Assembly (NCBI RefSeq): GCF_000182925.2
Contig: NC_026501.1
Span: 9,279,917 to 9,343,916 of the forward strand
Length of the DNA: 64,000 nucleotides
Source: Neurospora crassa OR74A
Lineage: Eukaryota; Ascomycota; Sordariomycetes; Sordariales; Sordariaceae
Direction of reading: 5' to 3'
Below the pieces are notes generated by a model. The model was not told the origin of the DNA and made no database searches. It saw nothing but the letters and a program-made list of their open reading frames with translations. Positions within the stretch are counted from its first letter, which is position 1. Each line of letters starts with the position of its first letter. Both the position numbers and the translations under genes were made by a program. Shown in pieces: positions 34,971-48,585 of the stretch.

Positions 34971-36965
34971 GGCAAGTCCGATATATAGGTTTAGAGGGCG
35001 TTTTTAACCTAAATAATTAAATCCAATTCTCTATTAAAATTTATTACTTTACATTTCTTAGGAATTACCGGGTATAAAGTCCTACTAAGGATAAGGATAG
35101 TTATAGTCTAATTTAAAATTATAAAAATTATTAAATCTTTATACTATTCTAAATTTATTTATAATTAATTTAATTATATTGAGATTTTATAGTATTAAAT
35201 TATATATTAATAATAGTTATATAAACCTTAATTTTAATACTTCTAATTAAAACGTCTAGTAAATATTCCTTAAGGATATTATAAATACCCTTCAAATACC
35301 TAATTAAATTACTATAGGTTGTAAATATAGTTTAATACGGTTGAATATTAGCTTTTATATTAATTTTAATAATTTTCAAATCTTATTTATATTGAAATTA
35401 TATTAAATATCCGCACTATAACGATCTAGTTTAGGCTCCTTCTAGCGGTAGAAGATTTTACTAAGGGCGATTATATATACGCCCTATAGAAGTTAGTAAA
35501 AATAATTTAAGGATAAGTTAGTAATTAATTTCTATATTTGTATATTTATTAGCCTTTAGAAGGGGTACTACGGCCTAACGTTTACTTTTATCTTCGGGTT
35601 TAATAGGTTTTTAATTATTATTTAAATATTTTTTATATATATTAGAAGTTATAAATTTATAGTAAATAAACGCTATTTTATAAAATAAATTATTAATTAC
35701 TTTTAATAAATCCTATAGTAGTAGTAGAGTAACGGTAGTAAGGTAATAAATATTTAAATAATTAAAGAATAATCGAACGAAAAAAATTCTAAAGAAAGGA
35801 TTAAAATTATTCCTTCTATATTAGTAAATATATATATAATTACGTAATTTGTATTATTTTGTACTTATTATTTATAAAGAGGGGTAAAATATTTAATAAA
35901 ATCCGTTAATCTACCGATTAATTTCAGATAAAACCCTAATAAGTCCGAGGAAGTTTAAATTTATTTACTAACCTATCGTACAATCTAAATTTTTTTTCCT
36001 ATTAATACTACTATACAAACTTTTATATAAACTTATATAACGCTTATATATAAGATTCGGTATTGTAATATAATTAGTATTTATATATACTTTCTTTTTA
36101 AGNNNNNNNNNNNNNNNNNNNNNNNNNNNNNNNNNNNNNNNNNNNNNNNNNNNNNNNNNNNNNNNNNNNNNNNNNNNNNNNNNNNNNNNNNNNNNNNNNN
36201 NNCCTATATAATAATAGTACGGTAATAATAGAAGTAGCGTTAGTATAATAAATATACGAGGAAATTTAATAAAGTTAGAAGGAATTATAATTGGGAGGGG
36301 AATTTAATTAGATTTTATAAGGATATAGCCCCCGGGGGGGTATATAAAGAGGTTTAGGGGAATAGAAATATATAAATATAAGTAAAGAAGAATTAGAAAA
36401 TAATTAATTCTAATATTTAACTTAGTAGTAAAAAGTAGCCTTTAGTAAATTAAATACTAGGTAGGTATTTCTAAATCCCTCTAAGGGTTGCCAGCCTACT
36501 AAAGATATATTAGTAATATAACCTAAGGCGTCTATAAATAAAAAGGGGTATTAACTAAATTAGTTTAATACTTACCCTAATACTAAATATATATATTATT
36601 CCCGAATAAAAATATTATTTTTATCCTTTAATACCTTATTAGAATAAAGTTGAACTTAAATTGAATTTACTATTTTAATATTACTATCCCCTTTATACCT
36701 ACTATTCTAACCTTCTATATTTTAATTCCTATTTTTATTATTATCCCTATTAATTATTATTAACTCCCTATTCCTATTTTTACTATTTTTCCTAAATAAA
36801 TTACTACTATAACTATTATCTTCGCTATCCTTATTTATATTCGTCAAATTAATACTCTCCTTCTTAGATAGCCTTGGAATTTATTTAATAAATAGGTTTA
36901 ATCCCGAACTCCTTAAAAATTTATATTGTAAGCGTATTTTATAATTAGATACTAATCTTATTTAA

Positions 36966-37760
36966 CTTCTATTTCTATTCCTATTTCTCTTAATAATTAA
37001 GGACTTAGACCTAAAAACCAACTTCGAAAGTAATTGAAAAAGCGATTTTAATAAGGATAAAGATATAGAACCCCTCCTTAAAGTTACTATACTAATAAAT
37101 TTTAAAGTAATTATATTATTAGGAAGTAAGTACCTCGCTGTTAATAATATTAATTGGATGTTAAATAACGAAGTAAAGTTTTAGGGACTTCTTTTTAGTA
37201 TTAAATTACTCTTAGAACTAAATTTAGAAGGAGTTTCTAAATGTTTAAGGTTAGTTAGGATAGAGAAGCCTCTATTTAAGAGATTAGAAGTTATAGAATT
37301 TATAAGTATAAGGGAATAGAATTGGGCTAGGACGGATACTATTATATTAGGGCTTCCTTTTGAAGGGTAGGGGGTTAAATTAGATTAATATTATTATTAA
37401 TAATTATATTAATTAATAAAGAGGCTATTATTATTTAAATCCAATAAGAGTTCGATTATTATATTAGCGGCCTTCCTTCTAGTAATACTTCTAAGTAGTA
37501 AGTCGGTTTCTATATTAGGATTGGACATAGATTTTAAATTATTAAAATTAATAGTATAAATAATAGAGCTTCCTACGGTACTTATAACCGGACTTTTATA
37601 CTTATAATGCGGTTTGTTAAAAGAAGAATTTAAGTTTGAATTTAAAGAATTTGAGTTCGAAGAATTTAAATTTAAAGAATTCGAACTTCCCGAATTCGAA
37701 GAGTACCCTTATTTTAAATTACTATTCGTATTTATATACAATAGAATATTAATATTATAA
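36966..37760 (+). pseudogene. RIP-degraded gene relic with Phe/Glu/Lys repeat tail
   Basis: A single phase is followed for about 260 codons from 36966 to TAA 37758-37760, interrupted by TAA/TAG and one TGA. Readable blocks include LLGSKYLAVNNINWMLNNEV (about 37116) and a C-terminal segment of alternating FKFEF, KEFEFEE and FKFKEFE (about 37625-37690). Family unknown. Its composition is unlike the element-1 relics. Confidence 0.5.
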
Positions 37761-38910
37761 ACCTTACTAAGGAGTTAATTATACAACCTTATACTAGTAT
37801 TATTATTATAAAAGCTTTTAACGAATTTCTAATCTATTTAATTAGGATTCTAAGCCTTTTATTAACTATTATTATTAAAAAGAAGCTTTAAATTCTCTAA
37901 TTTTAAACTTTCCTAATAGTTAAATACTTTCTATATAATAATAGTATTTATAATATTTTCGACGAATAATTAATCGGCTATTGGCTTACGGATAGCGGTC
38001 TTAAATATAGATGTAATAGCCTTATATAAATTATAAAAGCAAATCTATTTTAAATTATAGAGGGTATAAATAAAATCTATTCTTTAAATATAGCGGAGGG
38101 TGTAATATTTATACTAATTAGGCTAGCTAGCGGTTTAACGAACTATAAAATCTTGGATTATTGAATTTTTATACCGATAATAAGTATATATTTTCCTGCT
38201 TTTATTAATAAAAATAATTAAATTTTTAAAACGATAATAGTTTAGGAGAAAATTAAAAGGGGAAGTATAGTACGAAATAGGGATATAATTATTCTAATCT
38301 AAAGGAATAGTTAAATATTAGTTTCCTATTAGTATAATTTTAAAGTACTATAAGCGGTTAATATAAGCTAGATTAATCCTTTAGTAAAATTGTAAAAATT
38401 TATTTAAATTAGAGAAAGTAAATAAATTAAGGCTATAAAAATAGTAAGTACTAATAAAGAAGAATCGATAGTATATTAGAAGGATATAGAAGAGTAAATT
38501 AGGGAGTTAATTATTTTAAATAATATTATAATTATATTTTCCTAGGAAAAAATATTTTTAAAACTATTTTAGTTTCTAAACGCCGCTTCCTCTAAAAAGT
38601 CCTTATTTAGGACGAAGTAGTCGAATTGGGAGATAATATAAATAAGTTTACCCTTTTTAAATAACTAGAATTTAAAAATCCTAGTTTGGACCTCGGCTGG
38701 AAGGGTATTGAAGTTAAACTATATATAGTAGTTGGGTCTAGGATTAAATAAATCTAAAATAGCTATATTTAAATCGGCTACCTTTCCTTCCTCTAGTATA
38801 ATAAATTTAATATTAGAGTATACTTAATTAATCTATATACTTATATTCTCCTCTTTATTATATTATTTCTATATTAGTTCCTAATTTAGAATATTTATTA
38901 TAAGGTATTA

Positions 38911-39410
38911 GTATAGTATTTCTAATTAGGTCTAACTAATATTAAAGGTTATTTATTTTTCTTTAAGTTCAGTCCCTTTATTTTTCGGCTTCGGTATATA
39001 TTTTTAGCTAGGTTTAGCTAATATTAAAGGTTATTTACTTTTCTTTAAATTCAGTTCCTTTATTCTTCGGTTTTAGTATATATTTTTAGTTAAGTTTAAT
39101 TAATATTAAGAGTTATCTACTTCTCTTTGAATTCGGTCCCTTTATTTTTCAACTTTAGTATATATTTCTAATTAGGTCTAACTAATATTAAGGGTTATTT
39201 ACTTCTTTTTGAGTTTAGTCCCTTTATTCTTCGGCTTTAACGTATATTTCTAGCTAGGTTTAATTAATATTAAGGGTTATTTACTTCTTTTTAAATTTAG
39301 TCCCTTTATTCTTCAACTTTAGTATATATTTCTAATTAGGTTTAATTAATATTAAAGGTTATTTACTTCTCTTTAAGCTTAATCCCTTTATTTTTCGGCT
39401 TCGGCCTATT
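38911..39410 (+). repeat. 82-bp tandem array, about six units
   Basis: The landmark (T/C)CCTTTAT recurs near 38975, 39057, 39139, 39221, 39303 and 39385, a steady 82-bp period. Each unit carries TTCTAATTAGG-TTTAATTAAT (or RIP variants), AAAGGTTATTTACTT and TTCGGCTT-AGTATATAT. Confidence 0.85.
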
Positions 39411-39720
39411 ATTATTAGGCTTCAATTTATTATCTTTCGGTTTTAGTCTATTATCGCCAAGCTTCGGCCTATTATCTTTCGGCTTAATTCTTTTATCTTT
39501 CAATTTCGGCCTATTATCTTTCGGCTTCGGCCTATTATTTTTCGGCTTCAGCCTATTGTCTTTCGGCTTCGGCCTATTATCTTTCGGCTTAGTCCTTTTA
39601 TCCTTTAGCTTCGGCTTATTATTACTAGGCTTCGGCCTATTATCTTTCGGCTTAGTCCTTTTATTTTTCAACTTCGGCCTATTATTTTTCGTACTTCGGC
39701 CTATTATTACCGGGCTTCGG
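39363..39720 (-). repeat. 18-bp coding-type tandem repeat (KPKDNR, minus strand)
   Basis: About 16 units of CTTCGGCCTATTATCTTT on the plus strand. Read on the minus strand they give one open 102-codon frame (39363-39671) of hexapeptides KPKDNR, KLKDKR and RPKPKN. It is unusually intact for this block. The plus-strand unit contains no CpA or TpG, so it offers RIP almost no substrate, which may explain its survival. It adjoins the 82-bp array. I cannot say whether it was ever a protein; a highly basic repeat tail of a lost gene is possible. Confidence 0.7.
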
Positions 39721-40959
39721 CGGTTTTAATTTAGAGAATATTATTAAACTTAATTAAAATATTAGGAATATAAATATATTATATAAATAAGTAATTCAAA
39801 TTAATTTATTCGAAANNNNNNNNNNNNNNNNNNNNNNNNNNNNNNNNNNNNNNNNNNNNNNNNNNNNNNNNNNNNNNNNNNNNNNNNNNNNNNNNNNNNN
39901 NNNNNNNNNNNNNNNCTCTAATACCTTACTCCTTCCCCCTATAGAATATATATTCTAAATAATACTACTCAACCCGTTTTTTTCCACCCTATTTATATAC
40001 TTTATACTAACCTTAATAATATCGTCCTTAAATATATATATCCCCTACCGCCTCTCTTTAATAACTATTTACTAATAGTACTATTAGTAGTATTTTAAGT
40101 AATTTAAACTACAAGAGGCGTATTATATTAATAGAAAATAGAGAGTAGAGGGATAGTAATTAGCTCCCGGCCTAAATATAAAATTAAAAGCCAAAGCAAT
40201 ATATTAAATAAATTTATATATATTTAGAGGAATAAAATATAAGGACGTCCTTTAAATAAATTAGTAGGGGTAAGAGGGTATTTAAAATTATTAGAATTTA
40301 TTTTTAGTAATTTTAATAGGAAAAAAAGAAGGTAGTCCAGTAATATTTAATTAATTTAGTAGAGGGGCTCGGCGGGAAGAGGCTATATAAGTATAGCGAT
40401 AATATAAAATTAGTAGCAATATAGTTTATAAATATAAATAATAAATAATAGAAGTAGTTTAGAGGTAATAAAAATAGAAGTATTTTAAATAAGGCTCTCT
40501 TCGAACTACTTCTAAAATTCTCGGCCTAGAACTTTAAGAATATAGGCTATATTCGTTATAATAGTAATATAGTAAAGGAATTACTTCTAACTCCAATCCA
40601 AAGCTTTTTTACTACTAAAAAATACTTCTATTATTATATTATTATTATAATAAATATAGTTATAGTCCTATTTAAGTAAGACTAATTTAATCCTATATCG
40701 CAAATAGCAATCTTATTAGCCTTTTAGACCTACACAATAATAATCTGAATACTATAAATAATAGCCTTTATACTTTTAGGGTAAACGAAATTTAAATATA
40801 GGTTAGGATAGGGGGATAGGGTATTGAAAGGAGGCTTTTAATTATAATAACTTCGAAATACTAAGGATAGGACTAAAGAATAAAATTAAAGGTCGGTAAA
40901 TTAGCGTTATTCCTTCGTAATATTTCCTATAAAGCTTTAAGTTATTTATTTTAAAATAT

Positions 40960-41400
40960 ATATATTCTTCTTCTTTAATAATATATCTTCGAAGTAAAGT
41001 TTCCTTATAGAGAAACTATACTTGCTTCTCTATATAAAATATTCCCTAATTCTACTAGGAAGGCGAAGTATTTTATAAAAGCCCCCCTCCTCCCCTCCTA
41101 ATCGTTCCTTCTAATTTATTTTTCCCTACCTTCCTTCAATTATATTTTAAAGTAAGGTTTTCCTATAAAGAAACAACGTAACTAGAAAAAACTTAACAAT
41201 TTACTTCTTTATAAAAGATATTCCTTAATTCTACTAGTAAGGCGAAGTATTCTATAAAGGTTTCCTCCCGGTTGTTCCTCCCAATTTATTTTTCTTTACT
41301 TTTAACTATACTTCTTTAAAGTAAAGTTTCCCTACAGGGAAATAATATAGCTAACGAAGATTTAATAATTTATATCTTTATACAAAATACTTTAAATATA
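40960..41400 (+). repeat. Three tandem 158-171-bp units containing element-2 palindromes
   Basis: GTAAAGTTTCC-TATAGAGAAAC starts at about 40995, and related blocks start at about 41153 and 41324. Each is followed by a CTAGTAAGGCGAAGTAT-like block and by CGTTCCTTCTAATTTATTTT or GTTGTTCCTCCCAATTTATT. An inverted relative lies at 53930-54260. Confidence 0.75.
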
Positions 41401-44400
41401 CAACCCCGTTATAAATATAAACCTTTATCTATACTAAGACGCCTCTATTTACCTACTTATAATAATTAATTAGAGATTTTAATTTAATTTAACGAATTAT
41501 AATATATTTATATATTTAAACAATCGAAGTACTTAATTACTTAATTTAACTAAACGTCTATAATAACGCCCTTAATTTAAAAATTATTCCCGTCTATATA
41601 GTAAAACCTTTTATTTAAATTATTCTTTATAATTTTCGACTACTAAATTGAACTATTTATTAAGCAATTCAAAATTAACTCCTTTTACCCTTAAGTCCTC
41701 TATTATATTTACCCCTATTTAAAAAACCGGATTAAGAAAGCGTACTAATAAATTTTTATTCCGCATTTTTTTATTATATATAAATTCAAAATATATATTT
41801 AGAGAATAATTATAATAGAAAGTATTAGAAGAATTTTATCCCTACCCTATACCCTATAAGCGCTATATATTAATTGCTAAGTATTAGGATCTATATCCTT
41901 TAGGGATATAGTAATATTCTATACCCTTCCAAATTATTAGTATATCCGCTATAATAATTGCCCTATTTAGAAGATACCTTAAGTACCCTATATAAGCGTT
42001 TTTCTTATAGTTAGTAGGAGTATTTTTGAAATAATGTTTATAGCGGATAAAGACTTTATTAAAATATTTATAGAAACCTTAGTTAATAGTTTATTTATAA
42101 GGTTTAATACGGTTAGTTTTATTTACGCTTTATTAAAGGAATTAGAGAGATAGAGTATAGTATTTGGGGGCGAAAATAGGTAGTTATTGGGTAAGGGTTG
42201 GCTGGAATATAATTAGAATAAAGTGAATTAGTATTATTTTATTTACNNNNNNNNNNNNNNNNNNNNNNNNNNNNNNNNNNNNNNNNNNNNNNNNNNNNNN
42301 NNNNNNNNNNNNNNNNNNNNNNNNNNNNNNNNNNNNNNNNNNNNNNGATATTTTCAATATACTTTTCAAAATCCGTTTATTTTTTTTAATATTTATTATT
42401 TTTATTCTATATAGTAAACCTACGTATATTTTTTTACCTCCCTACGTATTCGTTAGGGCTAGAAACGCCTAATCTAATTTGAATTTAGCCTAGACGAGTA
42501 GGGTTTTTCGTAGCTCCGTATAATTAGTTAGATTATAGTTTAAGAATTAAATATAGAAGGGGCTTTACTAAAATAAAAATTATTTTCTTTATCTTTTCGT
42601 ATAGTAGTGAATAACCCGGGCGATACCGACCGGGGATATTTAATAGTAGGCGATTATTTAGATTGAATAATATTATTAAATAGGCTATTAAATATAATTT
42701 CCCTTACGGGATTTATTTTTTCTCTATAGAGAAACTTCAAACGTTAAAATCTATATAGGCTTAGAATTTCTCTATAGGGAAATAATTTTTAGATAGCCTA
42801 AGAAGTAATTAATATTTATCTATAGAGAAGGAAAAGACGGGTGTGTAAGATTATTTAATATTAATATTTAAATTGCTAAGTTAAAGGATAAATAGATTAA
42901 AAAATATAGTAATTATATATTTAAATAATTTTATAAAAACTTAAACCTATATTAATTTTAAAAGGAAGTTACTTTATTTATAATATTATAAACCCTCCTA
43001 TAAATTTAATATAATATCCTATAAAGTATAGTTTAATTTTAATTAATTTCGATATATAGCCCTTAATATCGGCCCGTTCTAATTTGAAAGTATATTGTAT
43101 ATTGAGGTTACTACGCCTATTATCTTTTCTATCCGAACCTCTAATTATACTATTTGAGTATTTATTTATAAAATTAATTATATTTATAAAAATATTGTAG
43201 TATAATAAAGTACTACTTATTTAGTAAATTTGAGTTTAGTGTAGAAAATATTGCGATTGATTATTTCGATTTGCGATATTGGGTTTTTAAATTAGTAAAA
43301 TAGTTGGACGTTAAAAGTATTTATAAAAATAATATTTTAATTAGTATATAAAATAGCGAAAATAAAATGTAGGTAAGGTGTGATATATATTATACGTATT
43401 ATTCTTAATTCTATATAGAGTTATTTCCGTTGGGTAAAGTAAATTGAAGTAAGAATATATTGGTACGTTATCCGGCCTATAGTACAATATTGCTTCTATT
43501 AAATTAGTATTATTGGTATTAATTCTAATACTTTTAGTAAAATTTAATAGGTAGATATATAAAAGCTAATTCCTTCTCCGGCGGTAATTTAGTAAGTAGT
43601 TGGTTTTTAGAATTAGTATTAGGTAGTAATTTGAGGTATATAATTTAAATATATTATTTAAGTGGTTTAAATTGTTAGACTATTTAGTATTAGTTATTTC
43701 GAATTATAATTAAGTAGTACGGTATAGGAATATTGGATTTGAATATAGTATTTGAGTAGTAGTAATTTATTTAAATAGATTTATTAGTTTGTATATTGTA
43801 ATAAAGCTTTTCTAATCCTATAGTAGTTTGAATTTTATTTAGAAATTCGGAGTAAGGAATATACTTTTAGAATTAAAGTATATCCTTTATAATTATTTAT
43901 CAATTGTAAGAAGATTGATAGCGCTTACTTTAAAGTATAGTTATATATATACCTTTTTGTAAATTTTGCTTTGGATGTTCCTCTATTTAGAGAATAGAGT
44001 AGTAAAGACGAGTAACTAATATTTATTATAAATATCTTCGATAATAGTTAATGTGAATAGGTTAGAAATACGTTTGAAGGTAAGTAAATTTATTAGAATA
44101 GATTAGTAGTCCTTTTAAACTAATTAAATATTTTAAATATTAAATACTACCCCGGATAATTTTATATACTTTAGCGAAGGTTGGAAAGGTAGAGCTTTAA
44201 ACGGTAGTAATAGAATAAATATATTTTATTACTATATTTATAGCGAATTAATATATATTGTAATAGGAAGAGTAAATGAAGAATTTATTCTATAATTAAG
44301 TAATATAGAATTTAAGAGTGCTTATTCTTATATCCGAAATTATAATAGGAAATACTCTTCGTCCTTCTATATTATACTATACAAATCCCTAAACTTTATA

Positions 44401-45010
44401 TTCGGTAGTATAAATTAGTAATTAGAAGTTATATTATTATTAGTAATATCTCTTTATATAATTTATATTAGTAAATAAATTAATAGCGTTTAAATGGATA
44501 TTGTAGGTATAGGGTCTTAAACCTCTACTTTACCTATATTGTTAGGACTTATTGTATAATATTATCTGTTTAATTTCTTCTACTTTCTACTACAATATAG
44601 GTTAGGAATTATAATTGTAATAATATTGTAAAATAAACTTCTAGTAACCGAATAGTAAAGTATTAAATTAAATTATATTCCCTCGGATTACTTCGAATAT
44701 TTTTAATATATTGTTTAATATAAGTCCTTAACTACCGAAATGGCCGAATTTTAGTAGCGATAAGTAAGAGATAAATAGTAGCCTATATTAAATCCTTAAT
44801 ATAATATTTAACCTAAATTTTTAATTACTAAAGTAGTTAAATTTAGGCGGCGGTTATATTAATAAATAAATATAGTAAAGTAATTAAAATAGTAAAGGAG
44901 GTATTTAAAGTAGTAAAGGTGTATAATAATATGTGTTATTGAAAGTAAGAAATACGAAGTAGGAATTAAGAAGGTAAAGATTTAGAGAAAATTAAATTTA
45001 ATAAGAAGGA

Positions 45011-45030
45011 AGGGGGGAGGGGGGGGGGTA
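45011..45030 (+). repeat. Guanine-rich run
   Basis: Six G, an A, then ten G, very unusual in this AT-rich block. It could form quadruplex DNA. It may also mark an error-prone homopolymer in the assembly. Confidence 0.8.
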
Positions 45031-47229
45031 AGGAGGTATTTAGTAAATAGGCGGAGTAGGATTCGCGCTTATATATGTAAGGGCGGTATTATAAATTAAA
45101 CTACTCCTTATTAGACCGTTTATTATATACGATATAGATAGAGCGTATTTATACTTTTGTTTGTTATTATAATTATTATTTATAAGGGCCTATATAGTTC
45201 TTAGTCTACGGGTATTTCTATTAAAATATATTGAAAAAGAAGCTATAATAAATATTAGACGAAAGGTATAAGGATAATATAATATTTAGTATATAGGAAT
45301 TCGCTTTTTTAATTTCGTCTTCAATTTATAATTTCGTTTAAAAATATAAAGGAAATTTTATATTTATAATAAATAAATAGTATATATAGGCTTCTTCCTA
45401 TATTATAATTATTTATTTGCAGTTTATTATTCGGAATGGGCCTATTAGAATAGGCTTATCGATGCCCCTATAGAATAGAAGTATAAGTATATATTTAGTA
45501 AATTAAAAGTTTTATTTAAATAGTTAGTAATTAATTAGGATTTGTTTTAATTAATTAGTTACTTTATTATTTTGTTGGATATTAGTACTTAGTACGTTAA
45601 AGACTAATTTTTCGGGCTAATATCGGCGAAATTAATACGCTTTATATATAGCGGATTACGAAATAACCCTATACTACTTACTAATTTCGGTCGGTTGGTT
45701 TATATTATATATATTCGAACCCTTATAATTGCGCTTTGGGGCTTATTTAATAATTTAGAGATGCGGCTTAGAAATACTAATTTAGAAATAGATTTTAAGA
45801 ACTGAGTATAGACTATTTAGAAATCTTTTAATTCTATATTAAATTTCTAGAGGTCTAGAGGTACGGACGTTACCCTTAGAATTTTAAGTATAAATATAAT
45901 AATCTAATTAGTAATTTAAGTAGTTATAAGGAAAATTATTTCCGGGGTTTAGTAATAGGTAATTTTTGTGTAGAAGATTTTTAAGTATTATTAAATAGTA
46001 TTTAAGGGAAATAGCTTAGAAAATTTCCAAACTATATTTCTAAATCGTTAAATATACTATTATTTTTTATTCCTTTATTTCTCTATAGAAAAAGTTCGAG
46101 GGTTTATTAATTCCTTTTATTTTATACTATTATATTTTCGCTTCTTTATTCGAATAAGGAAGAATATAATTAGATATAGTTATTCGATAGTAAAGTTATT
46201 GTTCGGTAATTTTAATTAAATTTATATTTAAGAGTTTATAATTAAGGAGGAAGGGGCGGACTTTAAGTAGATTAGAGGAGAGTAGGGTAAAGGAGGAGGT
46301 TAGTTATTAGATTTGAAGAGTTTTATTCGTATTTATTGTATTAAGAGTAAAGAGAGTAATTAAATAGATTTATTAGTACTATAGTATTATAGGGAATTAA
46401 GATTATAATTATTATACTACTTTATAACGAATTTATTACTAACGTATTTATTAAAGGGATTAATATATAGTGGATTTTATTACTAAATAATAAATTCATT
46501 TTAAGGAATTATAATTAATTATAACCTAGGACCTATATTAATAAATAGTATTATTAAGTAAGAACTTTTAATTATAAATAATAATTGATTAAAGGAAGAA
46601 TTTATTTCGAAGGAAATAGATCCGTCCTTAATTATTTTAACTATTTAGAACTATATTGGTATTTAATTATGCCGATTATTTTAGTAACCGATCCTACTAG
46701 GTATAAATAAATAAATTTCGTATTCGTAGTTAATTCAGCGCTAGCGATAATTCTAAACGAACTTATTAGAATATAATTTAATAATTATGGATTAAGACTG
46801 TTAGTACGTTTCCTTAAAAATAAATAAATTAATACAGATAGCCCCTATAAAGCCTTTAATTAAAAAGATAGGCACCTGTTAGAGTAAATAAATTTAATTT
46901 TAAAAATAAAAATTTAGAATATAGTACTTTTATAGTTTCTTTTAACTAAGGCGAATAAGGGATTTATATTTATCGATAGGAGAATTGAAATAAAGTATTT
47001 TAATAAAATAAAAAATAAAATAAGAACTATAAAAAGTATTTATAATTTCTCTTCTCGCTATTAAGGAATTCGCTATTAATAAGAGGATATTTCTTCTCTT
47101 ATCTTCTCTTCCCTTACAATAATATAAAAATATAATAATTTATATTAAATAATAAGAGGCGAGGAATAGAAAATATAATATAACCCTCTAACCTACGCTT
47201 ATATATTAATCCTATAATATTTAATTTTA

Positions 47230-47560
47230 AAAAAGTTAAAATATAAGAAAGAAACCTCCTTTAAAACGATAGCGGAAATTTTATTAGTTATAGTATTATA
47301 TTCGTTTAAGGTCTCGTTATCCAACCGTTTATTAGCAAAAAAAAAAATTAAAATATAAGAAAGAAACCTCCCTTAAAATAATAGCGGAAACTTTATTAAC
47401 TATAGTATTATATTCGTTTAAAATTTTATTATTTAGCTATTTATTAGTAAAAAAAAATTAGAATATAAGAAAGAAACTTCCCTTAAAACGATAGCGGAAA
47501 CTTTGTTAGCTATAGTATTATATTCGCTTAAAGTTTCGTTATTTAGCTATTTATTTTTAT
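47230..47560 (+). repeat. 111-bp tandem repeat, three units
   Basis: ATATAAGAAAGAAACCTCC and variants start at 47241, 47353 and 47463. Each is followed by AACGATAGCGGAAACTTT and by a TATTATATTCGYTTAAAG block. Confidence 0.9.
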
Positions 47561-47679
47561 AGTACCTTTATCCTCCTAATTTATATTATATCCTATATAT
47601 AATTAGAGCCTGGTTTGAAATTTAAATCGATTTATAATATATTTAAAATATATCTTCGCCTCTATCCTTTTAGAAGTAG

Positions 47680-47995
47680 GTCCAAATAATGTAGCGCTGG
47701 CCTTTACTATTATTAGGGGGGCGAATAGAGGGGGGGCTTATAATAAATAGATAATTAATAGAAGTTTTAAAAAAGATAAATATAAAATTTATAGGTATAG
47801 GAATTCGCTTTATATTTTAGATAAATATAAGGAGTAGATAAAGGTATATTTTAGTACTCTTTATATATTAGTTTTATCTTTCTAGTATTAATTTAAGAAA
47901 TTATTAGTAATAAATTAAGGATATATTAAAAATAGGATTAGAAGGTTTACCTTCTTATTTTTTAAGTAGGGGATATTTATAAGACTACTTCGACT
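47680..47995 (+). repeat. Dispersed direct repeat, copy B (copy A at 34345-34680)
   Basis: Collinear with copy A as described there; same orientation, 13.3 kb apart. Confidence 0.65.
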
Positions 47996-48039
47996 ATTAT
48001 TATTATCTAATTCCGGGGTATTAAATAAATTATTAGTAG

Positions 48040-48540
48040 GCGGGAAAGTAGGGTTGGAATTATTATTAGAAGATAATTACACTCCGCTATTTTAATTCCC
48101 CGTAGGGAAAGTCTATATATTTCTAGTAGCGTCTATTATATTACTAGTAAATACGAGAGTAGGGTTAGAATTATTATTAGAAAATAATTACGTTCTACTA
48201 TTTTAATTCTCTATAGGGAAAGTTTGTATATTTTTAATAGTATTTATTATATTACTAGTAAGTGGGAGAGTAGGGTCGACTTCTAGTGTAACGCTTTTAT
48301 AAGAATTACTTTAGTAATTTAATTATTATTAATATTTAATTATAGGCGATTTAGGGGGGCTATTTTTATTCCCCGTAAGGAAAGTTTATACATTTTTAGT
48401 AATATTTATTATAATAAGCATATTAATAGTAGAATCGATTTCTAGCGTAATACTTTTATAAAAATTACTTTAGAGGTTTAATTAATATAATTATTTAATT
48501 ATAAGCGAATTAGAGAGGGTATTCTCTATAAATTATTTAT
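48040..48540 (+). repeat. 111-bp then longer tandem units, each with an element-2 palindrome
   Basis: AGTAGGGTTRGAATTATTAT or its relatives start at about 48047, 48158 and 48269. Each unit contains CCCCGTAGGGAAAGT or CTCTATAGGGAAAGT, and TATTATATTACTAGTAA. The pattern continues with divergent units to about 48540. Confidence 0.75.
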
Positions 48541-48585
48541 TAGTTAATTGTAAATTATATAGTATAATAATATTCTAGTAAACCT

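Noticed and set aside
45052-45122. Possible tRNA gene on the minus strand
   Set aside because: B-box-like and acceptor-like segments are present, but I cannot fold a cloverleaf with matching acceptor ends. Kept only as a weak finding.
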